Source: Paenibacillus macerans
Lineage (GTDB): Bacteria > Bacillota > Bacilli > Paenibacillales > Paenibacillaceae
Assembly (NCBI RefSeq): GCF_900454495.1
Contig: NZ_UGSI01000001.1
Coordinates: forward strand, 1,550,001 to 1,614,000
Direction of reading: 5' to 3'
Length of the DNA: 64,000 nucleotides
Shown here: one piece after another, positions 9,518-18,871 of the stretch
Position numbering within the stretch: position 1 is the first letter of the stretch
How the letters are laid out: the number at the start of each line of letters is the position of its first letter
Made by a program: the position numbers and the translations under genes
Notes under the pieces: generated by a model
Seen by the model: only the letters and a program-made list of their open reading frames with translations
The model's database searches: none
What the model was told of the DNA's origin: nothing

Positions 9518-9531
9518 GGAATGTACGTTCG
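9518..9531 (-). promoter_or_regulatory. LexA/DinR-like box upstream of the DinB-family gene
   Basis: On the minus strand the sequence CGAACGTACATTCC matches the Gram-positive SOS consensus CGAACRNRYGTTYG at all but two positions. It is about 50 bp upstream of a gene of the family named after a damage-inducible gene. Binding is inferred. Confidence 0.4.
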
Positions 9532-9634
9532 TATTTGTGTCGAAATTTAACAGCATAGTAGAGTCTCGCTACCCGGAAACAATGAGGACAGTTAACCGGG
9601 CAAGGGCGTGTGATAGAATATAACGTAGTGATCA

Positions 9635-10144
9635 ACTCAACTTTCGCAACACGGATTTGGCAAATAAGCGTTGATGTAACTGGGCGAAGCAGCTATCCAG
9701 ACCTGAGTGTTGACATTGGATCAAAGGAGAAAGCTCCTCCCGGTTTTCGAGGCGACTTCGTGGATCATATCCAGTAGTTGTAATAAAGCGATCGCCCCAC
9801 CTGAGCGTAACTGCTTCATACTCCAGCTTTCTTGGCCCATTGTTAAATGGAATAGTTGCAAAATGTACAATTACTTATCCGCAAATGCTGCCACAGCGCT
9901 TGATTAAGTGTAAAACCTGCAATTGCTCCGCTATCTTTCGTAGAAAAGGCAAAGAGACGAGGAGATAGTTGTATGAAATGCAATTAAACGAATGTTTGGG
10001 CCAATGGATATAAAGTTAGCTGTATGATTTGCAATTAATGGTCAGAGCTAAGCCCGGTCAAGCACACTTTTGCCCGCCATCCGACCAGGCGGTATAAATA
10101 GGCAGCATCAGCGGTTAAACCTTTTGGTTCCGCGAAAGTTGAGT
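9635..10144. repeat. Segment bounded by a perfect 13-bp inverted repeat (possible MITE)
   Basis: ACTCAACTTTCGC at 9635-9647 is repeated inverted as GCGAAAGTTGAGT at 10132-10144. The 510-bp interval contains the dispersed repeat copy A. A related end sequence brackets 49309-50642, so these look like the ends of a small mobile element or a decayed insertion sequence. No transposase is visible inside. Confidence 0.45.
9773..10046 (+). repeat. Dispersed intergenic repeat, copy A
   Basis: This block aligns along its whole length with 40930-41200 (copy B), with a few small indels and roughly 85% identity by eye. Each copy contains internal degenerate units around TGCAATTA: 9866-9873, 9918-9924, 9979-9986 and 10030-10037 here, spaced about 51-61 bp; the last two are TGTATGAAATGCAATTA and TGTATGATTTGCAATTA. 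It lies 250 bp upstream of the ANT(6) gene. It carries no open gene; an RNA, regulatory or mobile-element origin is possible. Confidence 0.75.
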
Positions 10145-10297
10145 AATTAAGATAAAGGGAGGCAGCAACTTATGAAAAAGCAGTTGGATAAATTGTAACG
10201 TTTTTTCAGGAGAGCGCTTTATTTCTATCGAATCCGCGGCCCGCCCTCCTTCTTAATTAACAACATCCAAATAAAAAAACGGGAGGCTGGGTCCAGG

Positions 10298-11152
10298 ATG
10301 AGAGGCGAACAAGAAATGATGCAAATGATTTTGGACTACGCAAAAAATGATAACCGGGTCCGCGCGGTTGGGATGAACGGATCGCGAACGAATCCGAACG
10401 CGCCGAAAGACAGATTTCAGGATTACGATATTGTGTTTTTGGTTACGGACATGAATTCTTTTATCGCGGATAAACATTGGGTGGACTGCTTCGGAAGCCG
10501 GATCATCATGCAAACGCCGGAAGACATGAAGCTGCTTCCGCCTGAATTGGATGGGAACTACTCTTATCTTATGCTGTTCTCGGATGGCAACCGGATCGAT
10601 CTTACCCTTTGTCCTGTCGAGAAAAAAGCAAATTGGATCAACGGCGACAAACTATCCATTGTCCTGCTGGATAAGGATTGCGCTCTACCCCATCTCCCGG
10701 AACCAACCGATCAAGATTACTGGGTGAAGCGTCCGTCAGCCGCACTTTACGCAGATTGCTGCAACGAATTTTGGTGGGTTTCCACCTATGTGGCCAAAGG
10801 CTTGTGGAGACGAGAAATGACTTACGCAATGGACCACTTGAACATGTGTGTAAGACCTATGCTGATCAAAATGCTGGAGTGGAAAGTTGGTTTGGACACC
10901 GGTTTCTCTCTTAGCACGGGAAAAAACGGCAAGTATTTGGAAAACTACCTGCCGAAGCAGAGCTGGCTGGCATTGATGTCCACTTATCCGCAGGGAACAT
11001 ATGAAGCAGTGTGGAACGCCTTGTTCACCGCATTGGATTTATTTCGCGGCACGGCGAAAGAGGTTGCGGAACAGTTGAATTACGAGTATCCGCTTGATGA
11101 TGACAGAAACGTCACTGCATACTTGAAGCGGGTGCAACAGATGGAAACGTGA
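10298..11152 (+). CDS. aadK: Aminoglycoside 6-adenylyltransferase, ANT(6)/AadK family
   Basis: 284 residues, the usual length of AadK. The nucleotidyltransferase signature is near residues 26-50: Gly-Ser-Arg-Thr-Asn-Pro-Asn, then Asp-Tyr-Asp-Ile-Val-Phe with the metal-binding aspartates; a further Asp is in Arg-Ile-Asp-Leu-Thr-Leu. The family adenylates the 6-hydroxyl of streptomycin using ATP. The ATG follows GGGAGG with a somewhat long spacer. The gene stands alone between the repeat block and a terminator, consistent with an intrinsic chromosomal resistance gene as in Bacillus. Actual resistance is inferred from family. Confidence 0.93.
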   Translation: MRGEQEMMQMILDYAKNDNRVRAVGMNGSRTNPNAPKDRFQDYDIVFLVTDMNSFIADKHWVDCFGSRIIMQTPEDMKLLPPELDGNYSYLMLFSDGNRIDLTLCPVEKKANWINGDKLSIVLLDKDCALPHLPEPTDQDYWVKRPSAALYADCCNEFWWVSTYVAKGLWRREMTYAMDHLNMCVRPMLIKMLEWKVGLDTGFSLSTGKNGKYLENYLPKQSWLALMSTYPQGTYEAVWNALFTALDLFRGTAKEVAEQLNYEYPLDDDRNVTAYLKRVQQMET

Positions 11153-11205
11153 CGTAGCATAATGTAGCGCAATAAACAAACGCCAATCTAACATTGATTC
11201 AAAAA

Positions 11206-11241
11206 ACAACCGCCGTCAGCAGTATAGCCGACAGCGGTTGT
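11206..11241. terminator. Bidirectional terminator between aadK and sortase genes
   Basis: CAACCGCCGTC pairs with GAC-A-GCGGTTG across a short loop, with an A-run before and a T-rich tail after. It serves the convergent transcripts from both sides. Confidence 0.75.
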
Positions 11242-11252
11242 TGTATATATCG

Positions 11253-12032
11253 TCATTTACGCTTTCGGGCGACCACCGCCAACCGGCCGTTGTCGGTCGA
11301 GTACTCGCACGTCGACAGTACAATAAGCTTGTCGCCATAGCGGGCTGTCACGCCGGTGTCGTAAAGAGCGAGTTTTTTGATGTTCTGTACATACGAATCG
11401 AACTCGGCGGGCGTACTTACGTTGTCAATCCGGTAGTACTTAAAAACGTCGTCCGATTTGCGATAAACTTTTGACAGAATTACAGCAATAATCTCATACT
11501 CTTCCTTTTCGTAAAGCGTATTGAACTGGAACGTTGCATGCTCCTTATAAAAGCTTTCTTTCTTGTACTTCACCAAGTCTTTAAACATCCATCCGCTTTT
11601 CATGTGATGTCCGTGAATCAGCAAAATGCCCGAACCGTTGATCCGGCTGTGAGCGTCCAAAAATGGGAGGCCGCCTTTGTTTTTCTTTTTATCGAAATCA
11701 TGATTGAGATAGAACTGCGCATCTTGTGGATTCTGCATGACCGGGTACTCAATTCGGGTGCCGTCGATCTTCAGCCATCCGACGATGTCCGGGTTCCTCT
11801 CGTAAAGCTCGCGAAATTCGGGAAGCATGACCGGCTTGCCCGCCTTCATGATCAAAGAGGAGGGGAGTGCCTCCCCTCCGTCTTTGCCCGACTTTTCTCC
11901 CCAAACTTTTGACAACTCTACAATTTTCTTCCGTTCAGCGTAATCCTGCAGGAAAGTTCTCGCCATTTCGAAGAGAGAAAATACCAACAGAAGAAAGGAA
12001 ACGGCGATAAGAATTTTTTTGGTTTTACTCAT
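11253..12032 (-). CDS. Class B sortase
   Basis: 259 residues: cytoplasmic start, one N-terminal membrane anchor (about residues 6-26), then a sortase domain. Catalytic residues are visible: His in Ile-His-Gly-His-His-Met-Lys-Ser-Gly (about 142), Cys in Leu-Ser-Thr-Cys-Glu-Tyr (about 241) and Arg in Asn-Gly-Arg-Leu-Ala-Val-Val (about 249); the Thr-Cys-Glu-Tyr context is class B-like. The start at 12032 has an AAAGGCGG site; the frame is open further upstream but overlaps the adhesin end. It lies 20 bp behind the giant adhesin gene, so it is its dedicated housekeeper: a transpeptidase that attaches the protein to peptidoglycan. Confidence 0.93.
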   Translation of the reverse strand: MSKTKKILIAVSFLLLVFSLFEMARTFLQDYAERKKIVELSKVWGEKSGKDGGEALPSSLIMKAGKPVMLPEFRELYERNPDIVGWLKIDGTRIEYPVMQNPQDAQFYLNHDFDKKKNKGGLPFLDAHSRINGSGILLIHGHHMKSGWMFKDLVKYKKESFYKEHATFQFNTLYEKEEYEIIAVILSKVYRKSDDVFKYYRIDNVSTPAEFDSYVQNIKKLALYDTGVTARYGDKLIVLSTCEYSTDNGRLAVVARKRK

Positions 12033-12052
12033 TTTCTTACCGCCTTTCCGGT

Positions 12053-15000
12053 TTACTGGATGTGCTTTTTCTTCTTGCTGCCGAGCAGACAAAGTCCGAT
12101 CGTAATCAAGGACATCAGCGCCAAAGCCATATAGAATGTTGGCGGTGCGCTGTTATCCCCGGTTTGCGGAACATCATCCAGCTCGCTGCTGCCGTTGCCG
12201 GTTGGAATATCGACGCTGCCGGTTTCGGGTTTGCTGTTGTCGCTCGGAATGCCGACGTTGCCGACTTCGGTGTTGCTGTTGTCGCTCGGAATGTCGACAT
12301 TGCCGACTTCGGTGTTGCTATTGTCGGTCGGAATGTCGGCGTTGCCGTCGTCGGTTGGGCTGTTGACGTTGCCGGTTTCGGTGTTGCTGTCGTCAACTGG
12401 AGTGCCGACGTTGTCAGCTCCATTGACGTCATTGTCGCTTCTACTATCGCCGTTGCCAGACACAGGATTTTGCGGCTGGGGCTTGCCCGGTTCAGGCTCT
12501 GGCTCGGGTCCATTTCCGCCACCGCCGCCGCCACTACCGCCACCGGAACGGATTGGCTTCATTGGCACGTCGTGTTTTACAATGTCAAAATCGACAGAGA
12601 TCGTATCGCTCCTGTACGTCTCGTATCCGTCCTTCGTTACGATCAGATAGTAATCCGCTTCAGGAAACACCATGTACGCATAGAAGCCATTTGCGTCGCT
12701 ATCCTGCTCTGGGCTCGCGTTGTCGTGCGGCGGAAAATTCGGAAACGGAGGGAGCGTTACTTTCGTATCCGGAATGCGCCCTTTTTCTACATTCCGCTGC
12801 GTATTCGCATAATACAGTGTAACTTTGGCTCCCTCAATTTTCTTCCCAGTGGTGGCATTTCCTGTCGTTTCATCATAAACCGTACCGTAAGGGTCGACCA
12901 ATTCCTCGGAGATATTCAGCTCTCCGTCTGCCTTTACGTCCAGCTGTGTCACTTTGATGAGCAGTTCCTCGCCGGTCTCGGCTTGATAGCGAACTTCCAT
13001 GGTGTACTTCTGCTCGCTCAGCCCTTCCACGGAGAAAGTTCCGTTCGAAGCCATCGGAAACGCCTTGGGCTTGCCGTTTTCCTCAATATACTTGTTGTTC
13101 TTGTCCTTCAAATAGATACGCATATTGCTGGTAAACGACTCGTTGAATAACTCAGTTGTTCCATCCAACTGCTTGAACAGAACGATCCCTACCGCCGTAA
13201 TGTCCGCCGGAACGGTCTCGTCCTTCACGCTGCCGTCCACATTTGCTTTTTGCGTGAACTCGACAGGGACATCCTTCCCGCTTGCCTGATACCACTTCGT
13301 ATATGTGATCGTATAGTCGGTATCGGCCGCAGCTGGGACGGAATATTCACCCTTCTCATTCGTCCGGATCTTCTGCGTTTCGTTGGTCTTCTTGTTAGTC
13401 ACAATGATTTCCGCATTCGGAATGATTTCTCCTGTGTTGTTGTCACGCAACACACCTTCCAGATACGGGCGGGTATTGACAAAGTGTGCTTCGGCCACTT
13501 TTTTCTCCGGAATGGTGCCTGTGCGTTCAAAACTCACAGGATCCGTCACATAACCGTCCTTCGAATAATCACCCTGGGTCACCGAATACTTGAGATACGT
13601 CGGAAGTCCTTGCACAACGAACGTTTGGCCATCTGTAAGCTCGAAGGTGTCTCCGCTCGTGATCGTGCCCTTGCTGCCGTCCGACTTCTCATAGGAGTAG
13701 GATTTGTCCGCTCCTTCGCCTGTGAAGGTGACTGTGTACGTGAACGGCTTCTTCTTGTCGTCGTCTTTGCCTTTAACCGTGTTGCTGATGATCAGGCCGC
13801 CTTCGATGACTCGCACGTTCGTGAACGGGGCAACTTCATCTTTGCCCACCATGACCCCGGTATAATGCCGTTCCTCAGGCGTGGTCACATATTCGTCAGT
13901 TGTGTAGTCCTTCTGAGTCACAGTGTATTTCAGATCCTTAGGCAGACCCACAATTTCCAGCGTCTCTCCATCCTTAAGTGTGAAGGATTCGCCAGACTTG
14001 ATCGTGCCCGGTGTATTCGTCTTGCCATCCGACTTCGTATACGCGTAGCTTCCATCCTTGCCTGTATCCTCAAAGATGACGGTGTACTCGAACTCCTTCG
14101 TCTTGTCGCCGCCGTTGCCCATGACCGTATTGCTGATCGTCAGCTTGTTGACGGTCCGTTCATTGGAGAAGTCCGCTTCGCGATCGGCGCCCGCCATGAC
14201 GCCCTCATCAACCAATGTCTCAGGGGTGGTCGCGTAGCCGTCGTTCTTGTAACCGTCCTGGGTGATCGTATACTTCAAGTTGTCGGGAAGGTCTTTAATT
14301 TTAAAGGTCTCACCATGCTTGAGCTCGAAGGTGCCACCAGAAGTGATCGTGCCCGTCTTACCGTCTGAATGCTCATAGTTGTAGGTTTGACCCTTACCTG
14401 TACCATCAAAGGTCACCGTGTACTTAAACGGCTTGTCCCGCTCTGCACCGATCCCCGTGACGGTATTGCTGACGATCAGATTGTGAACGTTTCGCTTGTT
14501 GACGAAATCCGCTTTGTGGTCGTTTTTATTCACGATTGTGCCGGAATATTCTCTCGTCTCCGGCTCAGTCGTGTAACCGTCAACGGTTGTATAATCGGCC
14601 TCGGTTACGGTATAGGTCAGACCCGCTGGCAGTGCCGGGAGCGTTGCAGATTCCCCGTTCTTGAGGTTAATCTTGTCTCCGCTCTTGATCGTGCCAAACG
14701 TATTATCCGGCTTCTTATAGGTATACTCTCCATCCTTGCCTTCGCCGGTGAAGATCACGGTGTATTCGAACACTTTGCCCAGATCGCTACCGTTGCCCTC
14801 CACCTTATTGGTGATGGTCAGCTTGCCTTGGGCCGGTGTGGGCACCTTCAGCGGATTGTTCGAATCCACCTTCTGTCCGTCAACGAGGACAGGCTTACCC
14901 GGCGCATCGATGACACGCACCCGGTACACCGTAGTCGTAGGCAAGTAAGTATCAGGATCAATATACGTCTGCTTGAGCAAGTAATCACCCGGTACTTGAA

Positions 15001-18000
15001 TAATGAAACTCGTCTTGCCGTCCGGACCAGTCGTTTTTTCTTCCATCTCATCGTTGTTCATATCCTTGGCCGGAGTACCATCAGGATTATATAGCTTGAA
15101 CTTGACGTCCTTCAGCGGTGTTTTCTCGTCGGGACCAATCTTCAGGAGGTAGAGCAGCCCATTTTCATTTGCGCTTCCCGCCACATCGTTTGCGTCCAGC
15201 ATAATACTGCTCTGCGCTTCGATCGGCGGAAGGGTATCGTCGCCCATCAGCTTGATGGAATTGCCGGCCGTTCCCGGCTGCATGCCCTGAGATTCGGTCT
15301 GGTAAACGATCTGATAGAACTTGTTCGGGTCGGCAAAATCAAACCTAAGCGTCGATCCCCCAGTTGCCGGGTCTGTGCCTGCGGTAACCTTCACTTCACT
15401 ATTCGGATCCGCTAGATTCAGCGGCCCTCCGTCACGCTCCAGGCTGCCGTCCGGCTTCATCTTGCCAGGATAAACTGCGATATCGGAAGGTTCGAGAGAT
15501 AGACCACCCTCCGCATTTTTGCGCAGCTTCAGCCCTTTGGCAAGGGTATCCAGCAAATAGACGCCTTTCTCCATTTTGAACGGAGGCGTATAGTTCACTG
15601 TCCATTCCTGCACGCCGGAAACAGGCTTTTTCGCCGTCTTGCTCAGAGACTGCACAGGCACAATGATTCTGTGCTTTTCGGTGGTGCTATAAGACTTGTC
15701 TCCCCATTTCATGGAGAACTCAGCCTGATTCTCACCGGCATCATTGTTGCCTATCTGGTAGGTCGCCAGCTTGGCATTGGTCGGACGCGCCTTAACCAGA
15801 ATGACGTAGGGACTCTCCAGCTTGGAGAAGGTGAATGTGCCTACATTGCCATTCTTGGAGAAGCTCACTACATGCTGAGGCGTACCCGCCGAAATTTCCG
15901 AAACGGCCTGGGCATATCTACCATTCCCGCCTTTACCGTCGGTTCTATAGCCCGTACCACCTTTATATAGCCTATAAGCCTCGCCCGGAGCAAGATCTAC
16001 AAACTCCCAGCCATCCGGTAACGTATCCACCAGCTTGATGTCGCTGGCTACGCGGGTGCCGCCATCCTTGGCCATCTCTTCCGTATTGAAGCCCGGCATG
16101 TTCACCGCCAGCCGGAAAGTGACCGTTCTATCCTTGCGGTCATAGCCTGCCAGGATGTAATTGTCAGGACGGGAGTTGTCCGTATACCAGTTCGGATCGT
16201 TTACTAGAATTGACCGCGTCCATATGCTGCCGCTATATTGGCCATAATAATTTCGGTTCCAATCGGCTGCAACCCCCTCTACACCCACCGTGTTGGCATA
16301 CAGCATCTCCTTGTTCAACATCCGCACATAGTTCGAGGTGTTGGCCTCGGCGCGACTCATATAATCGTCGCCATCGAAGAGCAGCGCCCGGTTGCTCCAT
16401 GTGTTTCCGGCGTTTTCCTGGCTAAACAGGTTATCCGGGTTGGTTGTGATGGCCTCAAAGGAAACGCTCCCCGGCACATCTCCTTTATACCCGGTCACTT
16501 TGATAAGATCCGCCACCGGCTCGCCGTCCACCGTCAAGGGGATCACTTTGCCGGTCAGTCCGCCGCTATTCACAGTCAGCGTACCCTCGCGGTATTTCTG
16601 CCAGAGCTGCTTGTCGTCGATTTGGCTCCTGATGGCATCGAGAGTTGTCTTCGGTATCTTATCATAATTCGCATCATCCAGATTATTCAGCACATCGAGA
16701 GAACCGCCATGAATCAGCAAATCATAGACGACTGGAGCATCCAGGTTGTACTGCAGCGTCAAGTTTATCGTCCACTTGGTGCCTGCGATGTTGTGCAGTG
16801 CGGTGGTTGTGGCGGCACTTTTCGTGAAGGCATGTGCGCCGATTTTAACCTGTGCGGTTTCCACAACGGCAGCGGGAGCGGTCCAGTCGGTCGCATCGTT
16901 GTTCTGGATGGCGGTTCCTTCATCCATTACATTCAATTCCCAGTTTGCACGCGCTGTATAGTCGAAGGTTGCCTTGCTGCTGTCTGTCACCCTCGTCACG
17001 ACCGTCATATAGAGAGGGCCGTCCAGTTTCCCGCCGATGACGGTTCCGATGTCGTACTCCCCTGCAGCGTTGCGGGTTATTGGAGTATTCGTACCGTTGT
17101 CCCCATTCTTATAGGTTGCGGACACAAAATCCGTCCCGTCTGGCAGCTTGTCTGCAATCTTAACATTCTGCAAGCCGGATTTAGACAGCACGCTGTTATT
17201 GTTGATTCTCTGGTTGACCACAACCGTCCATGTGATCAGCGTATCGTTTCCGCTCTTGCTGGGCTTGCCGCTCACTGCAATCCAGTTAGGGCGTATGGCA
17301 ATCCGATGGGTATTTGATAAAGCCTTCATATCGGCAGTGTCATCCAAAAGCTTTGCGGCATTATCAATGCGGTACCATCCATACTGATCAGCAAAATTGC
17401 CGTTCTTTTCATTGTAATAAGCTTTCTTAGGAATCCACGTTTTGAAGGTGATAGTCGCCTTGCTTTTGACGTTTTCTTTAGTGGATACCTCTGGGAACTT
17501 GTAGGAAAGCGTGCGATCAGCAGCAAAAGCAGGATCTGCCGCAATTCCATCCACCAAGAAGGACCCAGGCACATATACGCCGACGTTCGCAAGCTCATCA
17601 GAGAAGGTCAACCCGTCCAGCGGCATGGGGATGGTCTTATCATCCTTGTCGGTGGCAGTCACAACCGCTCGCCATGTAATAGCGCCCTCTTGAAAAGAGG
17701 GGTTGTTGATCCCGCTGTCATAGCCGCCGTTGCTTAAGGAACTGGCGACAATGGTATACTCCGGCACCAAAGCCGAGTTTTTAAACTTATAGCCGTCTCC
17801 GAAAATATTCGCTTCCCCGCCGCCGCCGGGGGTCTGATCCGCCGCCTTGGCGTTAGCGGAAAAGCCGATTTTGACACTGTTTCTACCGCCGTCATATACC
17901 CCTGCGCCATCAAACGTAATTTTGATGGAATCGTCAAAAAACTGAACGGTAGCAATTTTCAGGCTGCCTTGAGTGATTGGCATAGGACCTGCAGGCGTTA

Positions 18001-18487
18001 AATTCACTTCAGGGAAGTAGGTCGTCTTATCCAGGACGGCATAATCCCCTTGCTGAATTACGGTATCGGGCGGAGCACTGGGATAGTCGCCCTGGGTCGG
18101 CACGGCGATATCGTTCAGGGCAATGGTAAAGTTGTCCCGTCCGTTAATCTCGCCCCCCGGCTGAATCACAACCGCAGGGTCACCCTGCTTCACTGTGAGG
18201 TTAAACGTCGGATTGGCGTTCACCAACACCGCCGTTTTGTCCTTCGGGTCTGCCGCCATCAGTGCAAAATTGACCGGCGGAGCGTACACCGCCTCAGGCA
18301 CTGACGATGGTTCGTCTGGCGCAGCGTACACCGCCTCAGATACCGACGACGGTTCGGCCGCTGTCCCGAAACCATCTGACGCGTTCTCCGCATAAGCTGC
18401 AGCAGAGAACGTCACTGACTGCAAGGCGATCACTATCGCCATGCAGAAAGATACTAAAGATGTTCTTACACGACCTCTTCGTTTCAT
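12053..18487 (-). CDS. Giant LPXTG-like wall-anchored adhesin
   Basis: 2144 residues. In order: Sec signal peptide (1 to about 33, ending Ala-Ala-Tyr-Ala); a long N-terminal region with isopeptide/DUF11-like beta domains (about 60-1100); a SpaA/prealbumin-like domain (about 1105-1215); four tandem repeats of about 110 residues starting near 1222, 1336, 1447 and 1563, each with Asn-Thr-Val or Asn-Lys-Val and a Thr-Ile-(Lys/Thr)-Ser-Gly motif (DUF5979/DUF7601-like); carboxypeptidase-regulatory-like domains (about 1674-1980); a Gly-rich and Pro-Glu-rich linker; 14-residue wall-spanning repeats; sorting signal Val-Pro-Gln-Thr-Gly (about 2107), a hydrophobic helix and a Lys-rich tail. The start is behind AAGGAGAGC. 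Likely a surface adhesin or fibre; the ligand is unknown. Confidence 0.92.
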   Translation of the reverse strand: MKRRGRVRTSLVSFCMAIVIALQSVTFSAAAYAENASDGFGTAAEPSSVSEAVYAAPDEPSSVPEAVYAPPVNFALMAADPKDKTAVLVNANPTFNLTVKQGDPAVVIQPGGEINGRDNFTIALNDIAVPTQGDYPSAPPDTVIQQGDYAVLDKTTYFPEVNLTPAGPMPITQGSLKIATVQFFDDSIKITFDGAGVYDGGRNSVKIGFSANAKAADQTPGGGGEANIFGDGYKFKNSALVPEYTIVASSLSNGGYDSGINNPSFQEGAITWRAVVTATDKDDKTIPMPLDGLTFSDELANVGVYVPGSFLVDGIAADPAFAADRTLSYKFPEVSTKENVKSKATITFKTWIPKKAYYNEKNGNFADQYGWYRIDNAAKLLDDTADMKALSNTHRIAIRPNWIAVSGKPSKSGNDTLITWTVVVNQRINNNSVLSKSGLQNVKIADKLPDGTDFVSATYKNGDNGTNTPITRNAAGEYDIGTVIGGKLDGPLYMTVVTRVTDSSKATFDYTARANWELNVMDEGTAIQNNDATDWTAPAAVVETAQVKIGAHAFTKSAATTTALHNIAGTKWTINLTLQYNLDAPVVYDLLIHGGSLDVLNNLDDANYDKIPKTTLDAIRSQIDDKQLWQKYREGTLTVNSGGLTGKVIPLTVDGEPVADLIKVTGYKGDVPGSVSFEAITTNPDNLFSQENAGNTWSNRALLFDGDDYMSRAEANTSNYVRMLNKEMLYANTVGVEGVAADWNRNYYGQYSGSIWTRSILVNDPNWYTDNSRPDNYILAGYDRKDRTVTFRLAVNMPGFNTEEMAKDGGTRVASDIKLVDTLPDGWEFVDLAPGEAYRLYKGGTGYRTDGKGGNGRYAQAVSEISAGTPQHVVSFSKNGNVGTFTFSKLESPYVILVKARPTNAKLATYQIGNNDAGENQAEFSMKWGDKSYSTTEKHRIIVPVQSLSKTAKKPVSGVQEWTVNYTPPFKMEKGVYLLDTLAKGLKLRKNAEGGLSLEPSDIAVYPGKMKPDGSLERDGGPLNLADPNSEVKVTAGTDPATGGSTLRFDFADPNKFYQIVYQTESQGMQPGTAGNSIKLMGDDTLPPIEAQSSIMLDANDVAGSANENGLLYLLKIGPDEKTPLKDVKFKLYNPDGTPAKDMNNDEMEEKTTGPDGKTSFIIQVPGDYLLKQTYIDPDTYLPTTTVYRVRVIDAPGKPVLVDGQKVDSNNPLKVPTPAQGKLTITNKVEGNGSDLGKVFEYTVIFTGEGKDGEYTYKKPDNTFGTIKSGDKINLKNGESATLPALPAGLTYTVTEADYTTVDGYTTEPETREYSGTIVNKNDHKADFVNKRNVHNLIVSNTVTGIGAERDKPFKYTVTFDGTGKGQTYNYEHSDGKTGTITSGGTFELKHGETFKIKDLPDNLKYTITQDGYKNDGYATTPETLVDEGVMAGADREADFSNERTVNKLTISNTVMGNGGDKTKEFEYTVIFEDTGKDGSYAYTKSDGKTNTPGTIKSGESFTLKDGETLEIVGLPKDLKYTVTQKDYTTDEYVTTPEERHYTGVMVGKDEVAPFTNVRVIEGGLIISNTVKGKDDDKKKPFTYTVTFTGEGADKSYSYEKSDGSKGTITSGDTFELTDGQTFVVQGLPTYLKYSVTQGDYSKDGYVTDPVSFERTGTIPEKKVAEAHFVNTRPYLEGVLRDNNTGEIIPNAEIIVTNKKTNETQKIRTNEKGEYSVPAAADTDYTITYTKWYQASGKDVPVEFTQKANVDGSVKDETVPADITAVGIVLFKQLDGTTELFNESFTSNMRIYLKDKNNKYIEENGKPKAFPMASNGTFSVEGLSEQKYTMEVRYQAETGEELLIKVTQLDVKADGELNISEELVDPYGTVYDETTGNATTGKKIEGAKVTLYYANTQRNVEKGRIPDTKVTLPPFPNFPPHDNASPEQDSDANGFYAYMVFPEADYYLIVTKDGYETYRSDTISVDFDIVKHDVPMKPIRSGGGSGGGGGGNGPEPEPEPGKPQPQNPVSGNGDSRSDNDVNGADNVGTPVDDSNTETGNVNSPTDDGNADIPTDNSNTEVGNVDIPSDNSNTEVGNVGIPSDNSKPETGSVDIPTGNGSSELDDVPQTGDNSAPPTFYMALALMSLITIGLCLLGSKKKKHIQ
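12190..12430 (-). repeat. 42-bp tandem repeats in the adhesin wall-spanning region
   Basis: About six imperfect copies of a unit encoding Asp-Asn-Ser-Asn-Thr-Glu-Val-Gly-Asn-Val-Asp-Ile-Pro-Ser, 14 residues. Such units vary in number between strains by slippage and act as a flexible stalk through the wall. Long antisense frames here are by-products of the repeats. Confidence 0.85.
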
Positions 18488-18756
18488 GTCAAAGCTCTCC
18501 TTACGATATTTGCTTGCCCCAGCACCCCTTTCGCGTCGTCGAAACCTATGCCCTTTCAGATGACCGAATAAGGGCCGCGGGTGTGCGGGACGCTGATCAA
18601 TGCTTAGTCGTCTCCCCTCCTTCGAGCATCTTTGCTATTACACACTGTATATGTGGAAGAATGTGCCAATCCCACACAGTGCGTATTTCCAACATATCAC
18701 TACAAACTCGACAAAATCTCGACAAAGAATAGACAAAATTAGATATTCTGGATAGC
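18488..18756 (-). other. Long untranslated leader and promoter region of the adhesin gene
   Basis: About 270 bp without a gene. The part nearest the adhesin (18488-18640) is GC-rich with several potential stems, which would suit a structured 5' leader. It was compared by eye with c-di-GMP-I, c-di-GMP-II and c-di-AMP riboswitch consensus cores; none matches well. A TTGGCA near 18680 (minus strand) could be a -35 element, but no well-spaced -10 is clear. Confidence 0.35.
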
Positions 18757-18786
18757 AAAAAAACGGACGGAATTCCACTCCGCCCG
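18757..18786 (-). terminator. Terminator on the minus strand upstream of the adhesin region
   Basis: CGGGCGGA and TCCGTCCG form an 8-bp stem with a 7-base loop, followed by seven T residues when read on the minus strand. It isolates the adhesin operon from read-through from the metalloprotease side. Confidence 0.8.
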
Positions 18787-18871
18787 ATTTACCGGTCTTC
18801 TTTAACGAAACTACGCTTTCGCTTCCGAACTGTACAATCTCCAGATGACGATGCCCGGCAGGATAGCCCAG

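Larger units (their letters stand above)
9469..10297. other. Gene-free stretch of about 830 bp with repeats
   Basis: No convincing gene. It holds the LexA-like box, a 13-bp inverted repeat pair (9635-9647 and 10132-10144), and between them a 274-bp block that recurs at 40930-41200. The 66-codon frame at 9707-9907 shows no recognisable domain and lies mostly inside the repeat, so it was not called. Confidence 0.7.

Noticed and set aside
9707..9907. 66-codon frame before the repeat copy A
   Set aside because: Lies largely in the dispersed repeat, is not kept in copy B and has no domain.
12062..14368. Long plus-strand open frames (up to 372 codons) opposite the adhesin gene
   Set aside because: They are antisense to a clearly coding repetitive gene, have no ribosome sites, and their composition follows from the codon bias of the adhesin repeats.
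18500..18650. Possible c-di-GMP or c-di-AMP riboswitch before the adhesin
   Set aside because: Key core strings of the known classes are not found in order; only isolated short matches such as GACGAC...AAGC.
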